NCBI GenBank assembly: GCA_002171085.1
Contig: NHGV01000012.1
Span: 123,742 to 144,943, forward strand
Direction of reading: 5' to 3'
DNA length: 21,202 bases
DNA from: Pelagibacteraceae bacterium TMED146
GTDB taxonomy: Bacteria; Pseudomonadota; Alphaproteobacteria; Pelagibacterales; Pelagibacteraceae
Part shown: one piece after another, positions 7,473 through 14,809 of the stretch
How the letters are laid out: every line of letters begins with the position of its first letter
Numbering within the stretch: the first letter of the stretch is position 1
The notes under the pieces: generated by a model
The model's input: only the letters and a program-made list of their open reading frames with translations
The model's database searches: none
What the model was told of the DNA's origin: nothing
Made by a program: the position numbers and the translations under genes

Positions 7473-8285
7473 TTACTGAATAGTAATTCTATGCATTACA
7501 CGGTGTGCATTAAAATCATTTACAGGATTGTGAAGCATTGAATAATTTGACCATAAGGCTAAACAATTTGGCTCCCATTCAAAACCATAAATAAATTCAT
7601 CTTTAGTTTGATGTTCAACTAATTCTTTCATTAATTTTTTACTCTCTTGATCATCAATATCGCAAATTTTAATTGCATGACCCGGTGACAAATAAAGTGA
7701 TTTTTTTTTATTTCTTTCATTTTCTTTAATAATATTATGAATTGCACTTAGTGATTTTGGATCAATTCCAGTTCCTTTTTCTTTTACTCTATTATTTCTT
7801 GTTTTTGAAATTGGACCATCAGCACTAAAAACTGCTTTCAAATCTTTTAATTTTTCCTTCATGTTTTCATCAAGAGTTTCGTAACTTCTGTATTGGGATG
7901 CAAAAAGAGTATTTCCTTTACCTTTTTCTGGAGTTTTAACCGAATATAACATTGTAAATCTTGGCGGTTCTTTTGTGTAAGTAGAATCTGTATGCCAACC
8001 TTCTCCAAACATAATCTGCTCATCTGGTTTTTTTTCAACAACAGTAATTTCAGGGTGGCCTTCTAAACCTTCAAGCATCGGATATTCAGCTAGAGGACCA
8101 AATTGTTTTGCAAACTTAATATAAGTTTCTGAATCTAATTTTTGATTTCTAAAAAAAACTACACCGTATTCAGCTAATGCATCTTTAACCTCTTCTATAA
8201 TATCATTATTAAATTTTGACAATTCAGCTTCGATGATTGCACCTACGTTATTTTTATTAGGAGTGACTTTAATATGATTATACAT
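7473..8285 (-). CDS. TauD/TfdA family Fe(II)/2-oxoglutarate dioxygenase
   Basis: A 270-residue non-heme iron dioxygenase. The iron triad is His98 and Asp100 in GWHTDSTY plus His252 in SMLHNPVND. Arg262 and Arg266 near the C-terminus fit 2-oxoglutarate binding, and the WSN in LALWSNYSMLHN stands where the family usually has WDN. YGVVFFRNQ (40-48) and FAKQFGPL (58-65) are further family landmarks. These enzymes hydroxylate small acids such as taurine, sulfonates, aryloxy-acids or carnitine precursors, and the substrate here is unknown. It is not beside sulfonate transporters, so taurine is not specially supported. The protein ends only four residues after the MHR motif, slightly shorter than TauD. 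The start codon lies next to a promoter-like TTGACT/TTAAAT pair that would give a leaderless mRNA. Confidence 0.87.
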   Translation of the reverse strand: MYNHIKVTPNKNNVGAIIEAELSKFNNDIIEEVKDALAEYGVVFFRNQKLDSETYIKFAKQFGPLAEYPMLEGLEGHPEITVVEKKPDEQIMFGEGWHTDSTYTKEPPRFTMLYSVKTPEKGKGNTLFASQYRSYETLDENMKEKLKDLKAVFSADGPISKTRNNRVKEKGTGIDPKSLSAIHNIIKENERNKKKSLYLSPGHAIKICDIDDQESKKLMKELVEHQTKDEFIYGFEWEPNCLALWSNYSMLHNPVNDFNAHRVMHRITIQ

Positions 8286-8291
8286 GCTATT

Positions 8292-8320
8292 ATTTAACTA
8301 TGTTGACTATATAAAGTCAA
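8292..8320 (-). promoter_or_regulatory. Candidate promoter overlapping a TTGACT palindrome
   Basis: The 54-bp gap between two divergent genes contains TTGACT (8303-8308) and its inverted copy AGTCAA (8315-8320), six bases apart. Read on the minus strand, TTGACT at 8320-8315 is followed after 17 bases by TTAAAT (8297-8292), a fair sigma70 pair. It would start transcription at about 8285, the A of the dioxygenase ATG. The palindrome could also be an operator shared by both genes. Confidence 0.4.
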
Positions 8321-8339
8321 TTGATACAAAAATTAGCAG

Positions 8340-9050
8340 ATGTTTAGAATTATATTTATTTTTATAGCATTTTTATCTTCTCCTAGTTTTGCCGAAAAGA
8401 GATTAGGACCTGATGATTACAAAGAATTAGTAAATTTAGGTTATAATAAAAAGGATGCATATGCGGATGATTATTCTAAAACTAAAGCGTACTGGTTTAA
8501 GCTTGAAGAGCATTTAGAAATAAAACCTAAATATTTAGCATTATTGTCACAAAAAATGACAGTTAATGGAAAAGAAACTGTCAACCAACATATCTACAAT
8601 AGTAAACACCATTTTTTTGGAGATAAAAAATCAAAATGTGTCGGTAAAAAAGGTTTGATCGTTGGTCCATTAAATTTACAAAAATGCAATTATTTAAAAC
8701 CTAAAATTGTAGATGATATAGATTTACCAAAAGATACTTTTATTAACATGGCTTTAGATCATTGTAATGAAACTAAAGTCAAGAACTTAAAAACAGAAGA
8801 CGGAAAAGAACTAAAAATTTCTGATACAAAAAAATGTTTTATAAAATTTATAAATTTTTCAAAGTATGAGTTTGCTAAAGTTCTAAAAGAAGTTGGCAAG
8901 GATATAGACCGTCCAAAAAAAGAAAAAAGCAAATCCTCAAAAAATGTAAATTTAGATAAATATAAAAAACAATGCGAGGATTTAGGTTTTAAGCCAAAGA
9001 CAGAAAAATTCGGTGAGTGTGTATTAAGGTTATTAGAAGCGGCTAACTAG
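8340..9050 (+). CDS. Exported six-cysteine protein of unknown function
   Basis: I do not recognise this 236-residue protein. Residues 1-18 form a clear signal peptide with probable cleavage after SFA (18). The mature part is Lys-rich and has six cysteines (100, 116, 142, 166, 212, 227), consistent with up to three disulfides in the periplasm. Residues 190-203 are a charged linker. The last 25 residues, with QCEDLGFKPKTEKFGECV, form a small C-x4-GF-x3-T-x2-F-x2-C module. I recall similar tails on uncharacterised alphaproteobacterial proteins, usually written as GY/GF-GT-FA-C. No enzyme motif is visible. No Shine-Dalgarno site precedes the ATG. The stop overlaps the convergent TPR gene by 4 bp. 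Confidence 0.8.
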   Translation: MFRIIFIFIAFLSSPSFAEKRLGPDDYKELVNLGYNKKDAYADDYSKTKAYWFKLEEHLEIKPKYLALLSQKMTVNGKETVNQHIYNSKHHFFGDKKSKCVGKKGLIVGPLNLQKCNYLKPKIVDDIDLPKDTFINMALDHCNETKVKNLKTEDGKELKISDTKKCFIKFINFSKYEFAKVLKEVGKDIDRPKKEKSKSSKNVNLDKYKKQCEDLGFKPKTEKFGECVLRLLEAAN

Positions 9051-9481
9051 TTGTTAGCAATATAAGATTTTAATTCAGAATATTCTTCACACTTACAATT
9101 TTCTAATTTCACCAAAATTAAATTAGCTTTATTTTTTCTTTTTGTATCAACATAGAGTTCTCCTAAGTATTCTAGGGCTCCTTTGTGGTTTGGATCAATT
9201 TTTAAAGCTTTGTTATAATTTATTTCAGCGTTTGAAAGATCGCCACTTTTTCTTAAAGCAAAGGCATATTCATTCAAGATATCAGGATCTTGTTGATATT
9301 TATTTTTTTGTAAAATTTCCTCTAACAGTTTTACAGCTTCTGAATAATTTTCTTTTTTAATTAGCTTTACAGCTTTTTTATATGCCCTTGGTTTAACAAC
9401 AGTATTGTCATCATCACTTCCTGCGGCATAAGCGTTGAGTGATAAAAAAAAGGACACTAAAAGGACTAAAAAAGTTTTCAT
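9047..9481 (-). CDS. Exported TPR-repeat protein
   Basis: A protein of about 144 residues with a signal peptide (MKTFLVLLVSFFLSLNAYAA) and three tetratricopeptide-like units. The clearest are ENYSEAVKLLEEIL, NEYAFALRKSGDLSNAEINYNKALKIDPNH and KGALEYLGELYVDTKRKNKA. It ends in a C-x-C-x-E motif (CKCEEYSEL) that I recall from exported TPR proteins of alphaproteobacteria. Such proteins usually act as periplasmic scaffolds, but no partner can be named. I chose the ATG at 9481 because it gives a standard signal peptide; an in-frame GTG at 9487 would add Met-Phe. It is convergent with the six-cysteine exported protein, and the two share 4 bp at their stops. Confidence 0.85.
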   Translation of the reverse strand: MKTFLVLLVSFFLSLNAYAAGSDDDNTVVKPRAYKKAVKLIKKENYSEAVKLLEEILQKNKYQQDPDILNEYAFALRKSGDLSNAEINYNKALKIDPNHKGALEYLGELYVDTKRKNKANLILVKLENCKCEEYSELKSYIANN

Positions 9482-9509
9482 AAACACTGATATATATTAA
9501 AATTTATTA

Positions 9510-11090
9510 ATGGAAAGTATTTATAAATCTGATGTTGTTATTGTAGGCTCTGGAATATCCGGATTAATGACCGCGATTTCATTATACCCAAGAAAAGTAA
9601 CTTTAGTGACGAAACGTAAACTTGGGGAAATGTCGTCTAGTGCGTGGGCGCAAGGTGGTATTGCGGCAGCGGTAACAAAAGAAGATAGTCCAAAAAAACA
9701 TTTCGAAGATACTTTAAAAGCCAGTTCTGGACTAAGTAATGAACAGGCTGTGAAAGTTATTACTGATGATGCTTTGGATGTAGTCAAATTTTTAGAAAAA
9801 ATTGGAGTAAGATTTGATAAGGATAATGATGAATTTACATTATCTAAGGAAGCTGCGCATTCTTATAGAAGAGTGTTAAAAATTAATGGAGATCAATCAG
9901 GTAAATATTTAGTAAGTCACCTCATCGATTATGCAAAACAACAAGGGCATGTTACTTTTGTTGAAGATATTTCTGTCGATCATATCATTCAAAAGGACAA
10001 TATGTGCCATGGAATAATGGGACATATTCATAAAAATGAAATTGCTGATAACTTTGTATTTTTTCAATCGCCCAATATTATTCTTGCAACTGGAGGATTA
10101 GGAAGCATTTACGCGCATACGACCAATCCTAGAGATGTATATGGAGAAGCAATTGCAATGGCTTCCCAAGCTGGTGCAAAACTTGTCGATTTAGAGTTCG
10201 TTCAATTTCATCCAACAGCTTTAGATGTTGGAATTGATCCAGCGCCATTATTAACAGAAGCTATAAGAGGAGAAGGTGCTTTTATTGTTGATGAAAATAA
10301 TAATCGATTTGTATTTAATGACAATGATTTAGGTGAGCTTGCTCCTCGTGATATTGTATCAAGATCAATACATAATCATAAGTTAAAAGGTCATTCTACT
10401 TTTTTAGATTGCAGACATTTTAAAATTGATTTTAAATCAATGTTTCCAACAGCTTCATACTATTTAAAACAAGCCTCTATTGATTCAATGAAGGATTTGA
10501 TACCTATTATACCTGCTGCTCATTATCATATGGGTGGTATCAAAGTTGATATTGATGGAAAAACAAGTGTTGAAGGGCTATGGGCATGTGGCGAATGCAG
10601 TTCAACAGGAGCACATGGCGCAAATCGTTTAGCAAGTAACTCTCTTTTAGAAGCGTTTGTGTTCTCAAGACGAATTGCTAATAAAATAAATTCAGAACCT
10701 CCAAAACAGAGTTACAAATTAATTAATATAGAAAATTATATTCCTAAGGAGAAAACAATAAGCAAAATTAGAGCTAAGAAATATATATGGCAGTTAAGGT
10801 CTGCAATGAATAAATTTGTTGGAGTAGAAAGAAATGAATCTACTTTAAATCAAGCATTTATAGAGTTTCTTCGAATAGAAAGAGAAGCAGATAAGTTATC
10901 TGCAAAGTTAAAAGATATGCTTCTTGTATCCAAACTTATTACTTATGCCGCACTACAGAGAAAAGAAAGTCGCGGTACTCATTTTAGAACTGATTACCCA
11001 AGCCAAAATAGTCAATTATTAAAAAGAAATATTTTTGAGCAAAATGATTTAGTTGATTACTTAGATAAAAAATTTAAAAAAGCTGTCTGA
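9510..11090 (+). CDS. nadB: L-aspartate oxidase
   Basis: A 526-residue FAD enzyme, full length for NadB, which oxidises L-aspartate to iminoaspartate as the first step of de novo NAD synthesis. The FAD motif GSGISG is at residues 13-18. SSAWAQGGIAAAV (near 43-55) is the NadB flavin-contact segment. FHPTALD and TEAIRGEGAFI carry substrate-site residues, LAPRDIVSRSI the key arginine, and HYHMGGIKVD with GECSSTGAHGANRLASNSLLEA the conserved histidine and C-terminal FAD loop. The helical tail is typical. The partners nadA and nadC are not in the window. The D-amino-acid transaminase gene follows after 2 bp, so the two are cotranscribed. No ribosome site is visible; TAAAAT at 9498-9503 would start the mRNA close to the ATG. 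Confidence 0.95.
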   Translation: MESIYKSDVVIVGSGISGLMTAISLYPRKVTLVTKRKLGEMSSSAWAQGGIAAAVTKEDSPKKHFEDTLKASSGLSNEQAVKVITDDALDVVKFLEKIGVRFDKDNDEFTLSKEAAHSYRRVLKINGDQSGKYLVSHLIDYAKQQGHVTFVEDISVDHIIQKDNMCHGIMGHIHKNEIADNFVFFQSPNIILATGGLGSIYAHTTNPRDVYGEAIAMASQAGAKLVDLEFVQFHPTALDVGIDPAPLLTEAIRGEGAFIVDENNNRFVFNDNDLGELAPRDIVSRSIHNHKLKGHSTFLDCRHFKIDFKSMFPTASYYLKQASIDSMKDLIPIIPAAHYHMGGIKVDIDGKTSVEGLWACGECSSTGAHGANRLASNSLLEAFVFSRRIANKINSEPPKQSYKLINIENYIPKEKTISKIRAKKYIWQLRSAMNKFVGVERNESTLNQAFIEFLRIEREADKLSAKLKDMLLVSKLITYAALQRKESRGTHFRTDYPSQNSQLLKRNIFEQNDLVDYLDKKFKKAV

Positions 11091-11092
11091 TT

Positions 11093-11947
11093 ATGGGAAG
11101 AACAGTTTATTTAAACGGCGAGTATCTTGATGAAGCGCAGGCAAAAGTTTCAATTTTTGATCGTGCTTTACTTTTTAGTGATGCGCTGTATGAAGTAACC
11201 TCAGTATTAGACGGTAAGTTAATTGATTTTAAAAATCATATGAAACGACTTGACCGATCAATGACAGAGTTAAATTATCCAAAATTATTAGATCATAAAG
11301 ATCTTGAATTATTTCACAGAGAATTAGTAAAAAAAAATAACTTAAAAGAAGGCGTAGTTTATCTCCAGGTTTCACGCGGTGTAGCTGAGAGAAGTTTTGA
11401 TTTTCCAGATAAAAAAACAGAGTTAACAGTTTCAGCTTTTACTCAAGTAAAAGACTTATTAAAAAATGATGCAGCTTTTAAAGGAATTCAAGTTATGACG
11501 ACTGATGATATGCGGTGGGGTCGTTGTGATATCAAAACAGTTCAACTTTTATACCCTTCATTTGCCAAATCATCTGCAGTTGAAAAAGGTTTTGATGATG
11601 CTTGGATGGTTAGAAATGGATTTGTCACTGAGGGAACATCAAATAATGCATGGATAATTAGAAAAGGTACTGTGATTACAAGACAGTTTGATAACTTGAT
11701 ATTAAGAGGAATTACGAGAGAAGCGGTTATCGAATGTGCAGACGAGTTAAATTACAAAGTAGATTTTAAAAATTTTACAATTAACGAGGCGCAAAGTGCA
11801 GATGAAGCGTTTGTAACAAGCGCTACAACTTTTGTTACACCTGTAATTAAAATCAATCAGACGACAATTGGGGATGGAAAACCAGGAAAATTCACTAAAT
11901 TGTTGCGTGAAAAATATATCGAAAAAGCTAAAAAAATAGGGATTTAA
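11093..11947 (+). CDS. dat: D-amino-acid aminotransferase (class IV, PLP)
   Basis: A 284-residue fold-type IV PLP transaminase. The N-terminal pattern with FDRALLFSDALYEV, the motif YLQVSRGVAERSFDFP at about 90-105 and RWGRCDIKTVQLL at 141-153 are characteristic of D-alanine transaminase; Lys148 is the Schiff-base lysine. TEGTSNNAW (179-187) supplies the glutamate to the pyridine nitrogen and the phosphate loop. It interconverts D-amino acids and 2-oxo acids and would provide D-alanine or D-glutamate for peptidoglycan. The closely related branched-chain aminotransferases cannot be fully excluded, but the R-x-FDFP signature favours the D-specific enzyme. It lies 2 bp after nadB, which works on another amino acid; the functional link between the two is not obvious. 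Confidence 0.87.
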   Translation: MGRTVYLNGEYLDEAQAKVSIFDRALLFSDALYEVTSVLDGKLIDFKNHMKRLDRSMTELNYPKLLDHKDLELFHRELVKKNNLKEGVVYLQVSRGVAERSFDFPDKKTELTVSAFTQVKDLLKNDAAFKGIQVMTTDDMRWGRCDIKTVQLLYPSFAKSSAVEKGFDDAWMVRNGFVTEGTSNNAWIIRKGTVITRQFDNLILRGITREAVIECADELNYKVDFKNFTINEAQSADEAFVTSATTFVTPVIKINQTTIGDGKPGKFTKLLREKYIEKAKKIGI

Positions 11948-12025
11948 TTTTATCTAAAGACTCGTGTTGGGTGAATTAGGAAGTTTTTGATTCAAAATAG
12001 AAACGAATACCAATAGAGATAAGTT

Positions 12026-12078
12026 GTGTGCTTGAGTTTGCTTACTTCATGTCCCCTGTTAGTTAAATTTAAGCACAC
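12026..12078 (+). repeat. 15-bp inverted repeat (hairpin) in the amtB leader
   Basis: GTGTGCTTGAGTTTG (12026-12040) pairs continuously with TAAATTTAAGCACAC (12064-12078). Twelve pairs are Watson-Crick and three are G-U, with a 23-base loop. The outer 8 pairs (GTGTGCTT/AAGCACAC) are perfect at DNA level. No T run follows, so it is not an intrinsic terminator. Confidence 0.8.
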
Positions 12079-12133
12079 CAAAACATTCAATATCAGCACA
12101 TCAAGCATTCCAATTTTAGATATCTAATTTTTG

Positions 12134-12163
12134 AAACGCTGACTATCCAGATTAGCGCTTTTT
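12134..12163 (+). terminator. Weak attenuator-like hairpin in the amtB leader
   Basis: AAACGCT (12134-12140) can pair with AGCG(C)TTT (12154-12161) with one bulged C and a 13-base loop; a T run (12159-12163) includes and follows the 3' arm. It is much weaker than the two clear terminators of the window, so it may be an attenuator, the end of an upstream transcript, or chance. Confidence 0.3.
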
Positions 12164-12223
12164 AATAACCACCAACTATCTAAATTCCGCATAACAACAA
12201 AAATTTAATTTAAGGAGAATAAA

Positions 12224-13516
12224 ATGAAAAAAATAAGTCATTACTTATCTTTTGCACTGTTCGCTTTAATATTCTTAGTAGAACCCAGTTTTTCTGCCGA
12301 AAGTAAGGTAGGGGCTGAAACACAATATGTGTTTAATACATTATTATTCTTAATATGTGGTTTTCTAGTAATGTTTATGGCGCCAGGTTTTGCAATGTTG
12401 GAATCGGGGATGGTAACATCTAAAAGTGTATCAACTATTGCGGCAAAAAATATTGGTCTATTTTCTATCGCTGGAATCATGTTCTGGCTTGGAGGATATA
12501 ATTTAGCATATGGTATTCCTGAAGGCGGATACATTGGTTCGTTCATCCCATGGAGCGATGGATCAAAATTAGATACTGGTTACTCAGATGGATCTGATTG
12601 GTTTTTCCAAATGGTGTTCTGTGCAACAACTGTATCAATCGTTTCAGGTGCTTTAGCTGAAAGAATTAAAATTTGGCCGTTTTTTATTTTTGCGGCAATT
12701 TTAACTGGTGTAATTTACCCAATCGAAATGGGTTGGCAGTGGGGTGGAGGCTGGTTAGCAAAAGCTGGCTTCTCTGATTTTGCTGGTTCAACTCTTGTTC
12801 ACGCTACTGGTGGTGCTGCAGCTTTAGCTGGTGCGATCGTTTTAGGTCCAAGACTTGGAAGATTTGCTAAATCCGGTGATAAGCCTATGCCACCATTTGC
12901 AAATTCGTCAATTCCACAAGTAACCATCGGTGTATTTATCCTATGGTTTGGTTGGTTTGGATTTAATGGCGGATCACAATTGGCTTTGGGTACTGTTGAC
13001 GATGCAACTGCTATTGCAAAAATTTTCATTAATACCAACTTGGCTGCTTGTGGTGGTGTAATTGCTAATGCTTTAATCACTAGATTTTTAACTGGTAAGA
13101 CAGACGTCATTATGATGTTAAATGGTTGTTTGGGCGGATTAGTTGCAATTACAGCTGAACCATTAGCACCAACACCTGGCGCTGCAATTATCATTGGAGC
13201 AATTGGTGGAGCAATCGTTGTGTTAGGAACTAAACTACTATTCAAGTTAAAAATTGATGATGTAGTTGGAGCTATTCCTGTACACATGTTCGCTGGAATC
13301 TGGGGAACGTTAGCAGTTCCTTTATCAAATGCTGACGCTAACTTTGGAGCACAATTCCTTGGAGTTATTAGCGTTATAGCTTTTGTCTTCGTAATATCGT
13401 TTGTGGTCTGGAAGGTGATGGCTAGTACATTTGGAATTAGAGTAAGTAAAGAAGCCGAAACTAAAGGTACAGACGTAGCTGAAATCGGAGTTATTGCATA
13501 CTCAATAAGAGATTAA
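12224..13516 (+). CDS. amtB: Ammonium transporter
   Basis: A 430-residue inner-membrane Amt/MEP/Rh channel with 11 expected membrane helices after a cleavable signal (MKKISHYLSFALFALIFLVEPSFSA). The pore histidine pair is His193 in STLVHATGG and His354 in IPVHMFAGIWGTLAV. Asp185 in FSDFAGST corresponds to the conserved Asp near the binding site. MAPGFAMLESGMV, FGWFGFNGGS and MLNGCLGGLVAITAEP are further family blocks. It takes up ammonium when this is scarce. No glnK/glnB gene lies beside it, which is unusual for Amt genes in most bacteria but matches the PII-less SAR11 lineage. It has a strong ribosome site, a long structured leader and its own terminator, so it is a monocistronic, probably strongly expressed unit. 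Confidence 0.96.
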   Translation: MKKISHYLSFALFALIFLVEPSFSAESKVGAETQYVFNTLLFLICGFLVMFMAPGFAMLESGMVTSKSVSTIAAKNIGLFSIAGIMFWLGGYNLAYGIPEGGYIGSFIPWSDGSKLDTGYSDGSDWFFQMVFCATTVSIVSGALAERIKIWPFFIFAAILTGVIYPIEMGWQWGGGWLAKAGFSDFAGSTLVHATGGAAALAGAIVLGPRLGRFAKSGDKPMPPFANSSIPQVTIGVFILWFGWFGFNGGSQLALGTVDDATAIAKIFINTNLAACGGVIANALITRFLTGKTDVIMMLNGCLGGLVAITAEPLAPTPGAAIIIGAIGGAIVVLGTKLLFKLKIDDVVGAIPVHMFAGIWGTLAVPLSNADANFGAQFLGVISVIAFVFVISFVVWKVMASTFGIRVSKEAETKGTDVAEIGVIAYSIRD

Positions 13517-13541
13517 ACATAGTTAGTTTAATTTATCTAAC

Positions 13542-13573
13542 AAAAGGCCCAGACTTAAAATCTGGGCCTTTTT
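13542..13573 (+). terminator. Intrinsic terminator after amtB
   Basis: GGCCCAGA (13546-13553) and TCTGGGCC (13561-13568) form a perfect 8-bp stem with a 7-base loop, followed by five T (13569-13573) and preceded by four A (13542-13545). Confidence 0.95.
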
Positions 13574-13640
13574 ATTTTTGTCATAACTGAATTGCATAAA
13601 CAATATTATTAATTTTTATCAATTTTATTAAATTATAATT

Positions 13641-13886
13641 ATGAATTGGAAAAAATTAGAAACATTTAAAAAAATCTCAACATATAAAAGTTTTAATCAT
13701 GCTTCTAAAGTTCTTAAAAAATCTCAATCTAGTTTTAGTCGAGATATAATGAGCTTAGAAAAAGACCTAGGTTTCAAATTATTTATTCGTCATATGAAAA
13801 ATGGAATACAATTAACCGAAAAAGGAAATGCTCTTTTAAAAGTTGTAAATGAATTTGATACTAATTTAAGTTTATTTAAAAACTAG
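13641..13886 (+). CDS. Stand-alone LysR-type DNA-binding domain (81 residues)
   Basis: The protein matches only the N-terminal winged helix-turn-helix of LysR regulators: WKKLETFKKISTYKSFNHAS, KSQSSFSRDI as recognition helix, LEKDLGFKLFIRHMKNGIQLTEKG as wing, and ALLKVVNEFDTNLSLF as the start of the linker helix. A usual LysR protein continues for about 220 residues of ligand-binding domain; here a stop comes after residue 81. The following DNA codes for the convergent permease on the other strand, which overlaps the last 15 bp, so no remnant of the effector domain is left. It is either a truncated remnant or a small regulator that dimerises through the linker helix. The reading frame is intact and the key helix residues look normal. 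No Shine-Dalgarno site is present. Confidence 0.75.
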   Translation: MNWKKLETFKKISTYKSFNHASKVLKKSQSSFSRDIMSLEKDLGFKLFIRHMKNGIQLTEKGNALLKVVNEFDTNLSLFKN

Positions 13887-14768
13887 CATAATAGTAACTC
13901 CCGTAACGAAAATTAAGATTCCAATTATTTCTATTAATTTAACTTTTTCTTTAAAAAATAAAGTAGAAGAGAAATAACTAAATAATAATTCGATTTGGCC
14001 CAATGCTCTTACAAAAGAAGATTGTATTAGTGAAAATGCATAAAACCACGATAAAGTTCCCACAAAGCTACAAAACCCTGCTGTTAGGCATTGATATCTA
14101 TGTTCATAAAGTTTTTTAAATTCTCCTCTTTCAAATAGATAAATATAAATCGTCATGAGTATTGTTTGAAAAGTAACTCCAAAAAACAAAGTGCATAACG
14201 CTTTTTCAAATTTTGAGTCAAATTCTGTAAGACTTAATGTTGCCCCACGATATAACACAACACTTAAACCCAAGAAGAAACCTGTAATGATTCCAATAAT
14301 TGTTGTTTTTGAAAATAAATTTTTAAAAAAAAGATTTAAATTTTTTACTGAAAAAATAATAATTCCTATTGTTGAGATTATTACTCCAGTTGTTGCTAAA
14401 AAACTTAAAGTATCACCAAATAATATTAGTTCTAAAGCAACGATTTGTATTACTTCCGTCTTACTTAATGATGTTCCAATTATAAAATTTGAGAATTGAA
14501 ACAAGTACAGCATAATAAATGTAAAAATTATTTGTGATATTGATGCCGATATAAAATAGATGATGAATTTATCGTTCGATAATGCTTGAGTAATAGTTGC
14601 AGTATCTTGAAAATAAATAAAAAACAAAGCTATTGCAAAAGGACATGCAAATGCAAATCTTACATAAGATGAAGCAAAGGTAGAGACTTTTTTGTTAATG
14701 TTTTTTTGTAAAGTAAATCTGAGGTTTTGTACAAAAGCAGCAATAACTGTGACAACTATCCAATTCAT
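13872..14768 (-). CDS. EamA/DMT superfamily permease
   Basis: A 298-residue integral membrane protein with about ten hydrophobic helices arranged as two EamA-like halves (roughly 1-135 and 148-298). The second half contains LTAGFCSFVGTLSWFYAFSLIQSSFVRALGQIELLFSYFSSTLFFKEKVKLIEIIGILIF-like features: the polar-aromatic helix followed by the short FFKEK loop and the last membrane helix typical of drug/metabolite transporters (about 228-298). Such proteins export or import amino acids, nucleosides or other metabolites; the substrate is not readable. It is transcribed toward the small LysR-type gene and away from aceE, from a 41-bp gap. A regulatory tie to the LysR fragment is possible but the arrangement is convergent, not the usual divergent one. 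Confidence 0.88.
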   Translation of the reverse strand: MNWIVVTVIAAFVQNLRFTLQKNINKKVSTFASSYVRFAFACPFAIALFFIYFQDTATITQALSNDKFIIYFISASISQIIFTFIMLYLFQFSNFIIGTSLSKTEVIQIVALELILFGDTLSFLATTGVIISTIGIIIFSVKNLNLFFKNLFSKTTIIGIITGFFLGLSVVLYRGATLSLTEFDSKFEKALCTLFFGVTFQTILMTIYIYLFERGEFKKLYEHRYQCLTAGFCSFVGTLSWFYAFSLIQSSFVRALGQIELLFSYFSSTLFFKEKVKLIEIIGILIFVTGVTIMLVFK

Positions 14769-14809
14769 ATAACTTAATTTTTTTAATAGTTGTTATATAC
14801 TTTATTTTC

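Larger units (their letters stand above)
11948..12223 (+). promoter_or_regulatory. Long structured leader of amtB
   Basis: This 276-bp stretch is the longest without a gene. It holds a 15-bp hairpin (12026-12078), an imperfect 20-bp direct repeat (12072-12091 and 12095-12114), a weaker hairpin before a short T run (12134-12163), a small TTTTGA-T-TCAAAA palindrome (11985-11997) and a strong ribosome site AGGAG (12213-12217), 6 bases before the amtB ATG. No terminator is visible for the nadB-dat operon. A promoter position cannot be fixed from sequence. The length and structure are out of keeping with the gaps of 0-60 bp elsewhere, so a regulatory role for nitrogen supply is likely but inferred. 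Confidence 0.6.

Noticed and set aside
12049..12066. Five-codon ATG frame (M-S-P-V-S) in the loop of the amtB hairpin
   Set aside because: It has no ribosome site and is too short to separate from chance; no leader-peptide logic (repeated regulatory codons) is visible.
11949..12183. TATCTAA repeated three times in the amtB upstream region
   Set aside because: The copies are short, AT-rich and irregularly spaced, so chance explains them.
12799..13287. 162-codon open frame on the minus strand inside amtB
   Set aside because: It is antisense to a strongly supported membrane-protein gene, its Pro/Ala/Ile-rich product fits a shadow of hydrophobic codons, and it lacks any recognisable motif.
13634..13639. 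Perfect TATAAT just before the LysR-domain gene
   Set aside because: It ends one base before the ATG, so transcription would start inside the gene. It shows that -10 matches arise by chance in this AT-rich DNA and that single hexamers deserve little weight.
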